Source of the DNA: Prochlorococcus sp. scB245a_520K10
Lineage (GTDB): Bacteria > Cyanobacteriota > Cyanobacteriia > PCC-6307 > Cyanobiaceae
DNA: 42,597 nucleotides
NCBI GenBank assembly: GCA_000634515.1
Contig: JFNU01000169.1
Span: 76,395 to 118,991, forward strand
Direction of reading: 5' to 3'
The position numbers were made by a program, and so were the translations under genes. This document shows positions 35,227 through 42,597 of the stretch, in pieces. Below the pieces are notes generated by a model, which was not told where the DNA came from, did no database searches, and saw only the letters and a program-made list of their open reading frames with translations. Every line of letters begins with the position of its first letter. The first letter of the stretch is position 1.

Positions 35227-38200
35227 TAATCCTGAAATTCCAGTTGATTCGAATGCAGTCTGAGCATCAGCTCCAGTACCTGTAATTGTAGTTAAAGAAG
35301 AAGCATCAATTGCTCCTGTAGTGTTTCCATCAAGGGTATTTAAAGCTGATGCCACGATTGTGGTGTCAGTTATTGTGACTGCTTCGTCTCCACCACCACT
35401 TATTCCAGCTGTTGCATACATTGTATTAGCGTCTGCAACAGATCCAGTTATTGTTGTAACTGTACTTGCATCAATTGTTCCAGTGGTATTACCGTTCAGA
35501 GTATTAAGGGTCGATGCAGTAAGTGAAGTATCAGTAAGTGTGACGGCTTCGTCTCCTAGTCCAGATAGTCCTGATGATGCATAAGCCGTATTAACGTCTG
35601 CAGCTGATCCGGTTAAGGTTGTTACTGAAGATGCACTAACAACTGTTGTGCTATCTGCATCAAGTGTATTTAGAGTGGCTGCAGCAATTGATGAACCGCT
35701 TAGGGAAACCGTTACAGCACCAGTTGTAAGAGCATCAAGATCACTTAGATCTGTAGAAGTAATAACTCCTGAATCTGTGACTGTTATGGCCTCATTACCT
35801 AGCCCTGAAATAGTTCCGGCTGAACCAGCTGCATATGCTGTTTTTATCTCGGCAAGTGTACCTGTGACTGTTGTGACTCCAGTGGCTGTTATAACCCCAG
35901 TTGTCAAACCATTAACAGTATTAAGATCTGCGGCTGAAACGGATCCTGTATCTGAAATTGTTACCGTTTCGTTCCCTAAACCAGTTACTTCACTAGCTGT
36001 ATTAGCCTCATAAAGTGTTTTTATATCTGATAAGGAACCTGAAACTCCAGTTGCAACTAAACTAACAGTTCCGGTTGTTTTACCATTCAGAACATTAACA
36101 GTAGCTGCATCAACGGTACCTGTGTCAGATACGTTTATGGTGAAGGCATTACCTGTTTCATTAAGAGCTGCAAAGGTTGATAGAGCTCCAGTAGCGAGGG
36201 TAGCTGTTACAACACCAGTTGTTTGACTGGAAATATCATTAGCTTCAGTCACTGTATTAGTTGCATCATCAGAAGTAACAGCTACAGCACCAATACCTGT
36301 TATTCCACTTGAAGATAAAGCTGTATCGACTGCTCCGTTATTAGCTAAAGCACCTGTCAAGGTTGTTCCAGTGGCTAAGGTAATTGTTGCAGTAGTGTCA
36401 CCATCAAGAGTATTTAACGCAGCTGCTGCAACAGTAGTATCAGTAATATTGACTGTGTATGCTCCTGCTGTAGTAGTAAGAGTAGCAAGGGTTGTCATAT
36501 CACCTTCAGATATCGTCGCTGTAACAACTCCAGATGTGTAGTTACCTACTATGTCATTAACCTGAGCCACAGTAGATGAACCGGTTAAAGTTACAGTCAT
36601 ATTGGCATGCTCTATACCTGTAATAGTTGCTGTGGTTACACCGTGAGTTGCATCAGTTGAGTCTTGTGTAAAGACATAATGAACATCGGCATAAGAACCA
36701 CTTATTCCAGTAATAGTTGTTCCTCTAGTAACTGTGAGCAGTCCAGTAGTAGCTTCGTCAAGTGTTTTAATACTAGCGGCATCGAGTAATCCTCCGAATG
36801 TAGCTGGCTCTGAAAGTGTGAGTGGAGAAGCGGCGTAACTAGAAGTAAGGATTCCGTTTCCTGTAGTTACTGCTGCTGCATAAGCACTAACTAGGTCAGC
36901 TGTAGATCCAGTAAGTGTAGTTTCTCCACCACCTGCGGCTGTTAGAGTTATTAATCCATCTGTTAAAGAATTAGCAACAATCAAATCAGCAGCTGCAATT
37001 GACGTATCTTCGAAGGTAATTGCAAAGGCATTTCCAGACTCGATGTCATAAGTACCAGCAGTAGTTTGAGCTATGAAGTCAGCAATACTATCTTTACCAA
37101 CAGTACCAACCGCAAATGTTAGGGCAGCAGCACCACCACCACCAAGAGTTGCATCTGTAATGGTTACGGTATCTCCAACTTCAAATCCAGTACCACCAGA
37201 TCCAGTTACTGTGGCATCACCATCACCATCAACTACAACAGAGAATGTTGCTCCAGTTCCACCTCCACTTGTAGTGTATGAGGTTACGCTAGTAGTACCT
37301 GCGGTTCTTGAGGCGCTAAGTTCACCAACTTTAAATACTAGATCATTAGTACCTGCAGTACCTGCAGTATCAAGGTAAGCAGCACTAATAGTAAATGTAT
37401 CGCCAACTGTATAACCGCTTCCAGCGTCGGTTATTTCTACTTCCATACCTTTAGCGTTTAAACCAGCTACAACTACTCTTAGATCCTTAACAGCTCCTGC
37501 AGCGGCATCACCACCCAAAATTTCATTAGGGATAATAATTACATCATTGTCTGCAAAACCAGCACCACCGGCAAGAAGAGTTGTAACCGCTACACCATTG
37601 GTAACAACAACTTTTAGTCTATATCCATTAGCAGTAGTATTAGCAGCACCCTCAACACCTTCACCATTAGTTGCTGCTACTGCAATGCCAGTTGTGCTCT
37701 CACTAATGTAATAAGTACCATCTGTTCTCGTGGTATCAGCGGCAGAACCAGCTGTAGTGGCAGTGTAACCATCTTGGTCAATAGCAGTTGCACCATTAGC
37801 AGCAATCTTAATAGTGAATGTAGCTCCTGAACCACCGGCTGTAGCTGCACCAGTTGATGCTGCATAAGATGCGCCTGTAATTGCAGTTGTACCATTAGAT
37901 TGGAAGAGCGTTGCGGCAGCACCGGAATGCTTAACAACATATGTGCCAACCTCATTAGCAGCAATACCACCATTAGAGACATCTGTAATAGCAGAGATTA
38001 AATTAACCGTACCTTGGGTAACAGTTCCTGCTGTAAGGAAATCATTTTTACCAATAGTCGCTGTTACAACACCCGTTGACCATGCTTGAGCGGTTTCTGC
38101 TTCGGCTTGTGTAATAGTAGCGTCAGAAATCGTTATAGCTTTTGAATCTAATCCAGTTACAGTTCCTGCAGTATTTGCTGCAATAGAAGCAGTGAGCTGA

Positions 38201-41200
38201 GCATATGTACCGGTTATACTTGGCGCTGTTACAGTTACAGCATTAGATGTTAATCCGTCTAGAGTTGCAAGATTTCCCGCATTAATTGTTGTAACCGTTT
38301 CATCAGTTCCAGTAGTTGCAGGGTTGTCAGCAGTCTGCTTATCAACAGTAGTTACCCAAGCATTACCAGTTCCAAGAGTAATAAGTGTGTCAAGGTCTGT
38401 TTCAGTAATAGTCGCTGTAATAGCTCCAGTAGTGAGAGCATCAAGAGCATTTGCTTCAGCAACAGTAATACTAGTATCAGAAACAGAGACTAACATTGCT
38501 CCTACACCAGATACAGTTGTTGTCCTGGCTAGAGTTGCAGTAACCTCCGCAAGTGTACCTGTAAGAGTTGAAGTAGCTGCAACGTTAACTAAACCTGTGG
38601 TTTTAGCATCAAGTGCATCTAAAGCAGTTGCAGAAATTGAAGCATCAGTAACTGCAATTGATAGAGCGTTTGTTGTCTCTGTAATACCTGCAAGAGTTGC
38701 CATATCACCGTCTGAGACTGTTGCTGTTATGACACCAGTTGTGTAACCACCAAGAGTATTTATTTGAGCTACTGTTGCTCCACCAGTAACGGTTATTGCT
38801 GAAGCTTCATATCCAGAGATCTTAGATTCACTAAAAACCGTATTTAAATCAGCATATGAACCTGAAATGGCTGGAGACTGAGCACCTGTTGTTGTTGTAT
38901 CTGTATCTAAACTAATTGTTCCCTTTGTCAAAGTTGCAAGGGTGATTAAATTAGCAGCTGTAACTTCCGTATCAGCTAGAGTTATTGTTAAGTCATGTCC
39001 AGCAAAAGAACTTGATATTGCTTCACTAAGTGCACCTGTTGCCAAAAGATTTGTCATCGTTTGGGTTCCAAGGATAGTAGCTGTAACAGTTCCAGTAGTT
39101 TGAGTTGAAATTGCACCAATTTGTGCTGCTGTTGCAGTACCAGTTATTGTGACATCAATGCCATCCATTCCGATGACGACTGTACTTCCATCATTACCAT
39201 TATCAACATTGTGCTGATTTAAAAGTCCAGTGGTAGCGGTCATTATAGTAGCAACTGCTGCCGCATCACCTTCAATAGATGAAGCAACAACAGTTACACT
39301 TTTATCGGTTAATTGAGCACCGTCAGCTAGTAGTGTCGCTAAATCGGTAGCTGAAATTGTAGCATCAGTAAGAGTAACTAACTTGGTTTTATTGGAAATT
39401 TGTCCATCTGCAAGAACACTATTAACATCTGCTAATAATCCAGTAATTCTCGTGACATTAGTAATATTTAAAGTTCCAGTTGTTCCTGCACTTATAGCTT
39501 TCAAATCTGCTGCAGAAACTGATCCAGTATTTGTTGGAGTCATAGCTCCATCACCTAGACCAGCAATTACGTTACCAGTAGTTCCAGCATAAGAATAAAC
39601 AGTTGCTATATCTTCTACTGTTCCAGTAAGAGTTATTCCAGACACAGTTACTTTACCTGATGTCATGCCATATAACTCAATTAAGTCTGCAGCAGCAATA
39701 GTTCCATCTGTTAGCGTTACTGAAAAAGCATTCCCTGAAACTAGGTCATTTGTACCAGTAACAGTTTCATTAATTACATCAGCAATTGCATCATTTGCGA
39801 GAGTAGCTGTAATTACACCTGTCGTGTAATTATTTTGAATGTCTGTGTACTCAGTTAAAGTAACGGTTGCATCACTTAACGTTACAGCTAAATTATCTAA
39901 TCCAGAGATAGTAGGTGTGGCAACACCGGTTGTATCTACTGAAGCTACATCAAATGTGAATGCAGCACCACCACCACCACCAAGCTTTGCGTCAGCAATA
40001 GTGAAGGTATTATCAACTGCATATGAAGTACCAGCAGCATTAACTGCAATGGTTACAGCACCGTTTGAAGCAACTGTAGCTGTGAATGTTGCACCTGTTC
40101 CTGATCCTGTTGCGGTATAGTCACTTGCACCAATTGTATAAGTACCTGCTGTTCTAGATGCATCAGCAGCACTTTCATTATCAACAGTTACTACTCCAGC
40201 GGCTAATTTATTTTGAGTAAGACAAGCTTCTATGTTTGCATATGTACCTGTTATTGCTGTCGCTGTTGAGTCAATGGTTATCAACCCAGATGTATCAGCA
40301 TTAAGAGCAACAAGATCATCAGCTTGAATAACTGTAGTTGACCCAGAATCACCAGTTATAGTTAATGTTTCTGCTCCATCAAGACCAGTTAAATGACCAG
40401 CAGCTGCATCAGCATCATAAAGAGCAACAATTTGGTCTCCTTGACCTGTGATGCTTGTTGCATCTACAGTTATTACACCAGTAGTTAAACCATTAACAGC
40501 TGTTAAAAGAGCTGCATCAAGAGTTGTATCTGAGACAGTAACTGCTTCATTAGCTTCACCAGAGTGTCCAGCAGCATTGGTTACATAAAAGGCATTTAAG
40601 TCAGTTAAGTTTCCAGTGACAGTTGTAGCAGCACTATCATCAACTGCAACAGTTGTTTTTGCAATTAAAGCGTTTATATCAGAGGCTGCAACAGTCGTAT
40701 CTTGAACAACAGTTGTATAAGCATTACCTGTACCGGTTAATCCACCAAGAACAGAGAGAGCTTGATCACTAATTGTCGCTGTGATAACTCCAGTAGTAAG
40801 CGCATCAAGTGCATTTGCTTGTGCAACTGTTATTGAATCACTAACTATGACTGCAGAAGCAGAAAGTCCTGTGAAACCAGCTGTACCTTCCTGGAATAAT
40901 GCTAATGCGGTAGCGTAAGTACTTGATTCAACTGAAGTTATAGCATCACCTGCTGGGTCAAGAGTTACAGGTAATATTGTCGCTGCGGAAATAGTAGTAA
41001 GTTCGGTGGCTGTTGCAGAAGCATCAGTCATCGTAATTGTTAAAGAATGACCTGTTCCAGTGACACCAGTAGTAGCATTTGTAAGTGCATCAGCTGTAAC
41101 TTCAGTAACAGTTGCAGTAACTTTACCTGTAAAGCCAGCAGTATCTATAAGAGCATGTATATCTGCAACGGCATAAGATTGAGTTCCTGTTGTATCTGGA

Positions 41201-41964
41201 TCATCTAAAGTAACATTAGCAGCGCCTATACCTGCAATGGTTCCTGCATTGTTTGCAGTCATAGCAGTTTGAACTGTAGTAACAGTTCCTGTAACTGTAG
41301 TTGCATTACTACAAGTAACTACACCAGTAGTTAAACCATTAACAGTATTTAGAGATGCAGCAGCAACGGATGTATCAGTAACAGTTACAGCTACGGAAGC
41401 ACTATCAGTAATGCCACCTGATGACATCGCTGTTTCTATATCTGCAAGTGGGCCAGTAATGGTTGTTGCTGCTGTTGCAGTAACAGTACTTGAGAAGAAT
41501 GTATCTATAGTATTTAATGTAGTTGCACTAACTGTTGTATCGCTTACAGTTACAGGATCAGCACTTATTCCTGTTGGTGCGGTAGTTAATGCAATAAGAG
41601 TTGTTATATCTGAAGCTGAAGAGGATTCAATAGATGTGATATTGCTTGCGTCAACTGCTACTGATGTCAAAGCTTGAACAGCGGTTAATTCAGCTGCAGT
41701 AGCTGATGTGTCACTTACAACAAAAGAATATTTATTAAGTGAGGATCTTGTTGTGTTACTTGCAGATATTGCAGACAAATTAGCAATAGTTGTTTCAGAA
41801 ACTGTTGCTTGTATATATGTTGCACTGACTGCGTCAAGAGCAGTTGCCTGCGTATGTGATATAGCACCACTTATAATCACATGACTTCCAGAACTGTAAC
41901 CAGTAAATGAACTTGGATTAGCAATAAAAGAAGCTACTTGGGCAGCACTAATTGTTAAAGACAC
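34504..41964 (-). CDS. Giant 2,486-residue repeat protein, probable cell-surface protein
   Basis: GTG start at 41964. Residues 1-601, 675-1336 and 1624-2247 hold about 30 degenerate repeats of 45-60 residues. Their core reads roughly V-T-V-S-D-T-x-x-x-A-x-x-L-N-x-L-x-x-x-T-T-G-x-I-x-A. A long form (with a T-G-x-x-A-D-x-x-x-A stretch) partly alternates with a short form (ending T-G-N-A-Y/F). Two glycine-rich blocks interrupt them (602-674, 1337-1623). Six repeats of about 40 residues end the protein. Composition is dominated by Thr, Ala, Gly, Val, Asp and Ser, with very few aromatics or Lys. There is no Sec signal peptide and no RTX GGxGxD motif. A surface or secreted beta-solenoid adhesin or shield is likely; function is inferred. 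It is framed by a likely promoter/operator and a strong terminator. Confidence 0.85.
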   Translation of the reverse strand: MSLTISAAQVASFIANPSSFTGYSSGSHVIISGAISHTQATALDAVSATYIQATVSETTIANLSAISASNTTRSSLNKYSFVVSDTSATAAELTAVQALTSVAVDASNITSIESSSASDITTLIALTTAPTGISADPVTVSDTTVSATTLNTIDTFFSSTVTATAATTITGPLADIETAMSSGGITDSASVAVTVTDTSVAAASLNTVNGLTTGVVTCSNATTVTGTVTTVQTAMTANNAGTIAGIGAANVTLDDPDTTGTQSYAVADIHALIDTAGFTGKVTATVTEVTADALTNATTGVTGTGHSLTITMTDASATATELTTISAATILPVTLDPAGDAITSVESSTYATALALFQEGTAGFTGLSASAVIVSDSITVAQANALDALTTGVITATISDQALSVLGGLTGTGNAYTTVVQDTTVAASDINALIAKTTVAVDDSAATTVTGNLTDLNAFYVTNAAGHSGEANEAVTVSDTTLDAALLTAVNGLTTGVITVDATSITGQGDQIVALYDADAAAGHLTGLDGAETLTITGDSGSTTVIQADDLVALNADTSGLITIDSTATAITGTYANIEACLTQNKLAAGVVTVDNESAADASRTAGTYTIGASDYTATGSGTGATFTATVASNGAVTIAVNAAGTSYAVDNTFTIADAKLGGGGGAAFTFDVASVDTTGVATPTISGLDNLAVTLSDATVTLTEYTDIQNNYTTGVITATLANDAIADVINETVTGTNDLVSGNAFSVTLTDGTIAAADLIELYGMTSGKVTVSGITLTGTVEDIATVYSYAGTTGNVIAGLGDGAMTPTNTGSVSAADLKAISAGTTGTLNITNVTRITGLLADVNSVLADGQISNKTKLVTLTDATISATDLATLLADGAQLTDKSVTVVASSIEGDAAAVATIMTATTGLLNQHNVDNGNDGSTVVIGMDGIDVTITGTATAAQIGAISTQTTGTVTATILGTQTMTNLLATGALSEAISSSFAGHDLTITLADTEVTAANLITLATLTKGTISLDTDTTTTGAQSPAISGSYADLNTVFSESKISGYEASAITVTGGATVAQINTLGGYTTGVITATVSDGDMATLAGITETTNALSIAVTDASISATALDALDAKTTGLVNVAATSTLTGTLAEVTATLARTTTVSGVGAMLVSVSDTSITVAEANALDALTTGAITATITETDLDTLITLGTGNAWVTTVDKQTADNPATTGTDETVTTINAGNLATLDGLTSNAVTVTAPSITGTYAQLTASIAANTAGTVTGLDSKAITISDATITQAEAETAQAWSTGVVTATIGKNDFLTAGTVTQGTVNLISAITDVSNGGIAANEVGTYVVKHSGAAATLFQSNGTTAITGASYAASTGAATAGGSGATFTIKIAANGATAIDQDGYTATTAGSAADTTRTDGTYYISESTTGIAVAATNGEGVEGAANTTANGYRLKVVVTNGVAVTTLLAGGAGFADNDVIIIPNEILGGDAAAGAVKDLRVVVAGLNAKGMEVEITDAGSGYTVGDTFTISAAYLDTAGTAGTNDLVFKVGELSASRTAGTTSVTSYTTSGGGTGATFSVVVDGDGDATVTGSGGTGFEVGDTVTITDATLGGGGAAALTFAVGTVGKDSIADFIAQTTAGTYDIESGNAFAITFEDTSIAAADLIVANSLTDGLITLTAAGGGETTLTGSTADLVSAYAAAVTTGNGILTSSYAASPLTLSEPATFGGLLDAASIKTLDEATTGLLTVTRGTTITGISGSYADVHYVFTQDSTDATHGVTTATITGIEHANMTVTLTGSSTVAQVNDIVGNYTSGVVTATISEGDMTTLATLTTTAGAYTVNITDTTVAAAALNTLDGDTTATITLATGTTLTGALANNGAVDTALSSSGITGIGAVAVTSDDATNTVTEANDISSQTTGVVTATLATGALSTFAALNETGNAFTINVSDTGTVDAATVNVLNGKTTGTVSLVATGVSGSLSDIKTLYEANTASEVTGLGNETVTISDTGSVSAADLNTVNGLTTGVITATGVTTVTGTLAEIKTAYAAGSAGTISGLGNEAITVTDSGVITSTDLSDLDALTTGAVTVSLSGSSIAAATLNTLDADSTTVVSASSVTTLTGSAADVNTAYASSGLSGLGDEAVTLTDTSLTASTLNTLNGNTTGTIDASTVTTITGSVADANTMYATAGISGGGDEAVTITDTTIVASALNTLDGNTTGAIDASSLTTITGTGADAQTAFESTGISGLTFDASSYLASYSDLLAAFGTDLTLSRTHYFAFGVAEGRSFDSFDEASYLASYTDLLAAFGTNTDEALVHYINHGYSEGRAVDTFDENSYLASNSSLIGTVTDAAAHYVSTGYAAGLALDTFDELSYIASYSDLISAFGSDGALGTKHFVEFGSAEGRTDTFDELGYIASHSDLIAAYGTDTTSAALHYISYGSTEGRTVSFDASSYLAAHADLRAAFGTDQELAKKHYIEFGSAEGRALT
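37095..37955 (-). repeat. Glycine-rich beta-module block B within the giant protein
   Basis: Residues about 1337-1623 hold three to four related modules. Each has R-T-x-G-T-Y, then G-x-G-A-T-F-x-V-x-V, A-x-G-x-G-Y/F-x-V-G-D-x-x-x-I, and a closing L-G-G-G-x-A-A-x-x-F-x-V. The copy at the C-terminal end of the block closely matches block A. The modules are unlike the main repeats and break their rhythm, which suggests insertion of a separate domain type. Confidence 0.75.
39943..40160 (-). repeat. Glycine-rich beta-module block A within the giant protein
   Basis: Residues about 602-674, one module of the same kind as block B: RTAGTYTIG, then GSGTGATFTATVASNGAVTI, NAAGTSYAVDNTFTIADA and LGGGGGAAFTFDV. 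The codons for the glycine run share an identical CACCACCACCACC-type stretch with block B (near 37130 and 39970). Confidence 0.75.
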
Positions 41965-42462
41965 CTTAAATTCAAAAAATAAATTAAATCGAATATAGCA
42001 TATTTACCTATAAATCCAATAGTACATTTGTAAATTTGAGGTAAATATGCTGTTTTAATAACAAAAAATGAAAATATCAACAGAATGCTAAAAAAAACTG
42101 GCTATCAAATTTATTCTTGTTATAGTAACCAATTTGACAAAAATATACTCATTCCAAGGCCTTTTAAAAAAAATCTTTTGAAGTGGACAGAATTTTGATT
42201 GGCAGTTCTTATTTGTGAGTATTAAAGATTTATAAAAACAGCTTTATTATTAAACTAATTTTAAACTGAATTTCTTAGTACTTTCAGAGAACTATAAAAG
42301 TATCAAACTCAAAATTACTATATGCTCCTAATATATTTTCTAAAAGTCGACATTATATTTATTAACTTACATTTTATACCTACTTTATTTATCTAATGTT
42401 TATAGCTATTAATTAAATTCTATCCGTCTAGTATGTTTCATTCATATATATGATTTTCCCTG
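41965..42462. other. AT-rich upstream region of the giant gene, no confident gene
   Basis: About 500 bp between the giant gene's start and the tandem repeat. It contains the inverted repeat and likely promoter at 41992-42051. A 37-codon plus-strand ORF (42085-42198, MLKKTGYQIYSCYSNQFD at its start) is the only notable reading frame; I cannot support it as a gene. The remainder is AT-rich without hairpins that I could recognise. Confidence 0.6.
41992..42051 (-). promoter_or_regulatory. Likely promoter with a 13-bp inverted-repeat operator upstream of the giant gene
   Basis: On the minus strand TGCTATATT (42000-41992) fits an extended -10 box, with TTGGAT (42019-42014) 16 bp upstream as a poor -35. 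Transcription would begin near 41985, about 20 bases before the GTG. A perfect inverted repeat, AGCATATTTACCT at 41997-42009 and AGGTAAATATGCT at 42039-42051, has its near arm over the -10 box and its far arm upstream of the -35. Arm centres are 42 bp apart, four helical turns. Confidence 0.55.
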
Positions 42463-42597
42463 TATATATATTGAATAACTCTCCCTCTATATTTTGATTG
42501 ACTTCACTCTATATATATTGAATAACTCTCCCTCTATATTTTGATTGACTTCACTCTATATATATTGAATAACTCTCCCTCTATATTTTGATTGACT
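42463..42597. repeat. 47-bp tandem repeat with internal half-repeat, running off the right edge
   Basis: Nearly three identical units of exactly 47 bp (the TTGAATAACTC step recurs at 42471, 42518 and 42565). Each unit is made of two related halves: CTCTATATATATTGAATAAC and CTCTATATTTTGATTGAC. The sequence just before (about 42442-42462, TTCATATATATGATTTTCCC) looks like one more decayed half. No reading frame or CRISPR-like spacer variation is present. The array continues beyond the window. Confidence 0.9.

Noticed and set aside
35321..41677. Several plus-strand open frames rich in Val, Ala, Ser and Pro opposite the giant gene
   Set aside because: They are the complement of Thr/Ala/Gly/Asp codons of the repeat protein, have no domain features, and stop and start irregularly.
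42463..42597. CRISPR array
   Set aside because: The whole 47-bp unit repeats without variable spacers, units are not palindromic, and no cas gene is near.

Overview
The window looks like the chromosome of a high-light-adapted Prochlorococcus. It is strongly AT-rich, tightly packed and short on intergenic DNA. It carries cyanobacterial markers (flavodoxin, Ycf46-type AAA protein, DUF2808 and DUF3769-like proteins) and uses many GTG/TTG starts. The assignment comes from gene content and recalled gene order, not from a search.

Bases 1 to about 20,400 are core genome. The left end holds the start of a flavodoxin gene, a divergent peroxiredoxin-like gene, a SemiSWEET-type PQ-loop protein, two small proteins and an AEC-family carrier. 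A minus-strand cluster follows (EamA transporter, GT4 and GT39 glycosyltransferases). Then comes a housekeeping run on the plus strand: sppA, aroH, a DUF2808 protein, rpmH-rnpA-PH protein-yidC-ycf46, serS, an S2P protease, rpsN and pnp. A cysQ-like phosphatase, rsmI, a LapA-like membrane protein, an HTH protein and tRNA-Arg(UCU) complete the block.

From 20,502 the content changes to cell-surface glycan genes. These are ugd, a Wzy/WaaL-like membrane protein, a polyprenyl-phosphate sugar-1-phosphate transferase, a UDP-glucuronate-epimerase-like enzyme, an LptD-like outer-membrane protein, a GT2 glycosyltransferase, the four dTDP-rhamnose genes (rfbA-C-D-B) and a Wzm/Wzt-type ABC exporter. Together they would make UDP-glucuronate/galacturonate and dTDP-rhamnose, assemble them on a lipid carrier, export the glycan and place LPS in the outer membrane. 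The position next to a tRNA fits the hypervariable surface island (ISL4-like) of Prochlorococcus.

The most striking item is a 2,486-residue gene (34504-41964, minus). It encodes about 30 degenerate Thr/Ala/Gly-rich repeats, two embedded glycine-rich beta-module blocks and six C-terminal repeats of about 40 residues, with no visible Sec signal. It ends in a strong intrinsic terminator. It is preceded by a perfect 13-bp inverted repeat whose near arm overlaps the likely -10 box and whose arm centres are 42 bp apart. Beyond that, the window runs into a 47-bp tandem repeat that is itself built from two related half-units.
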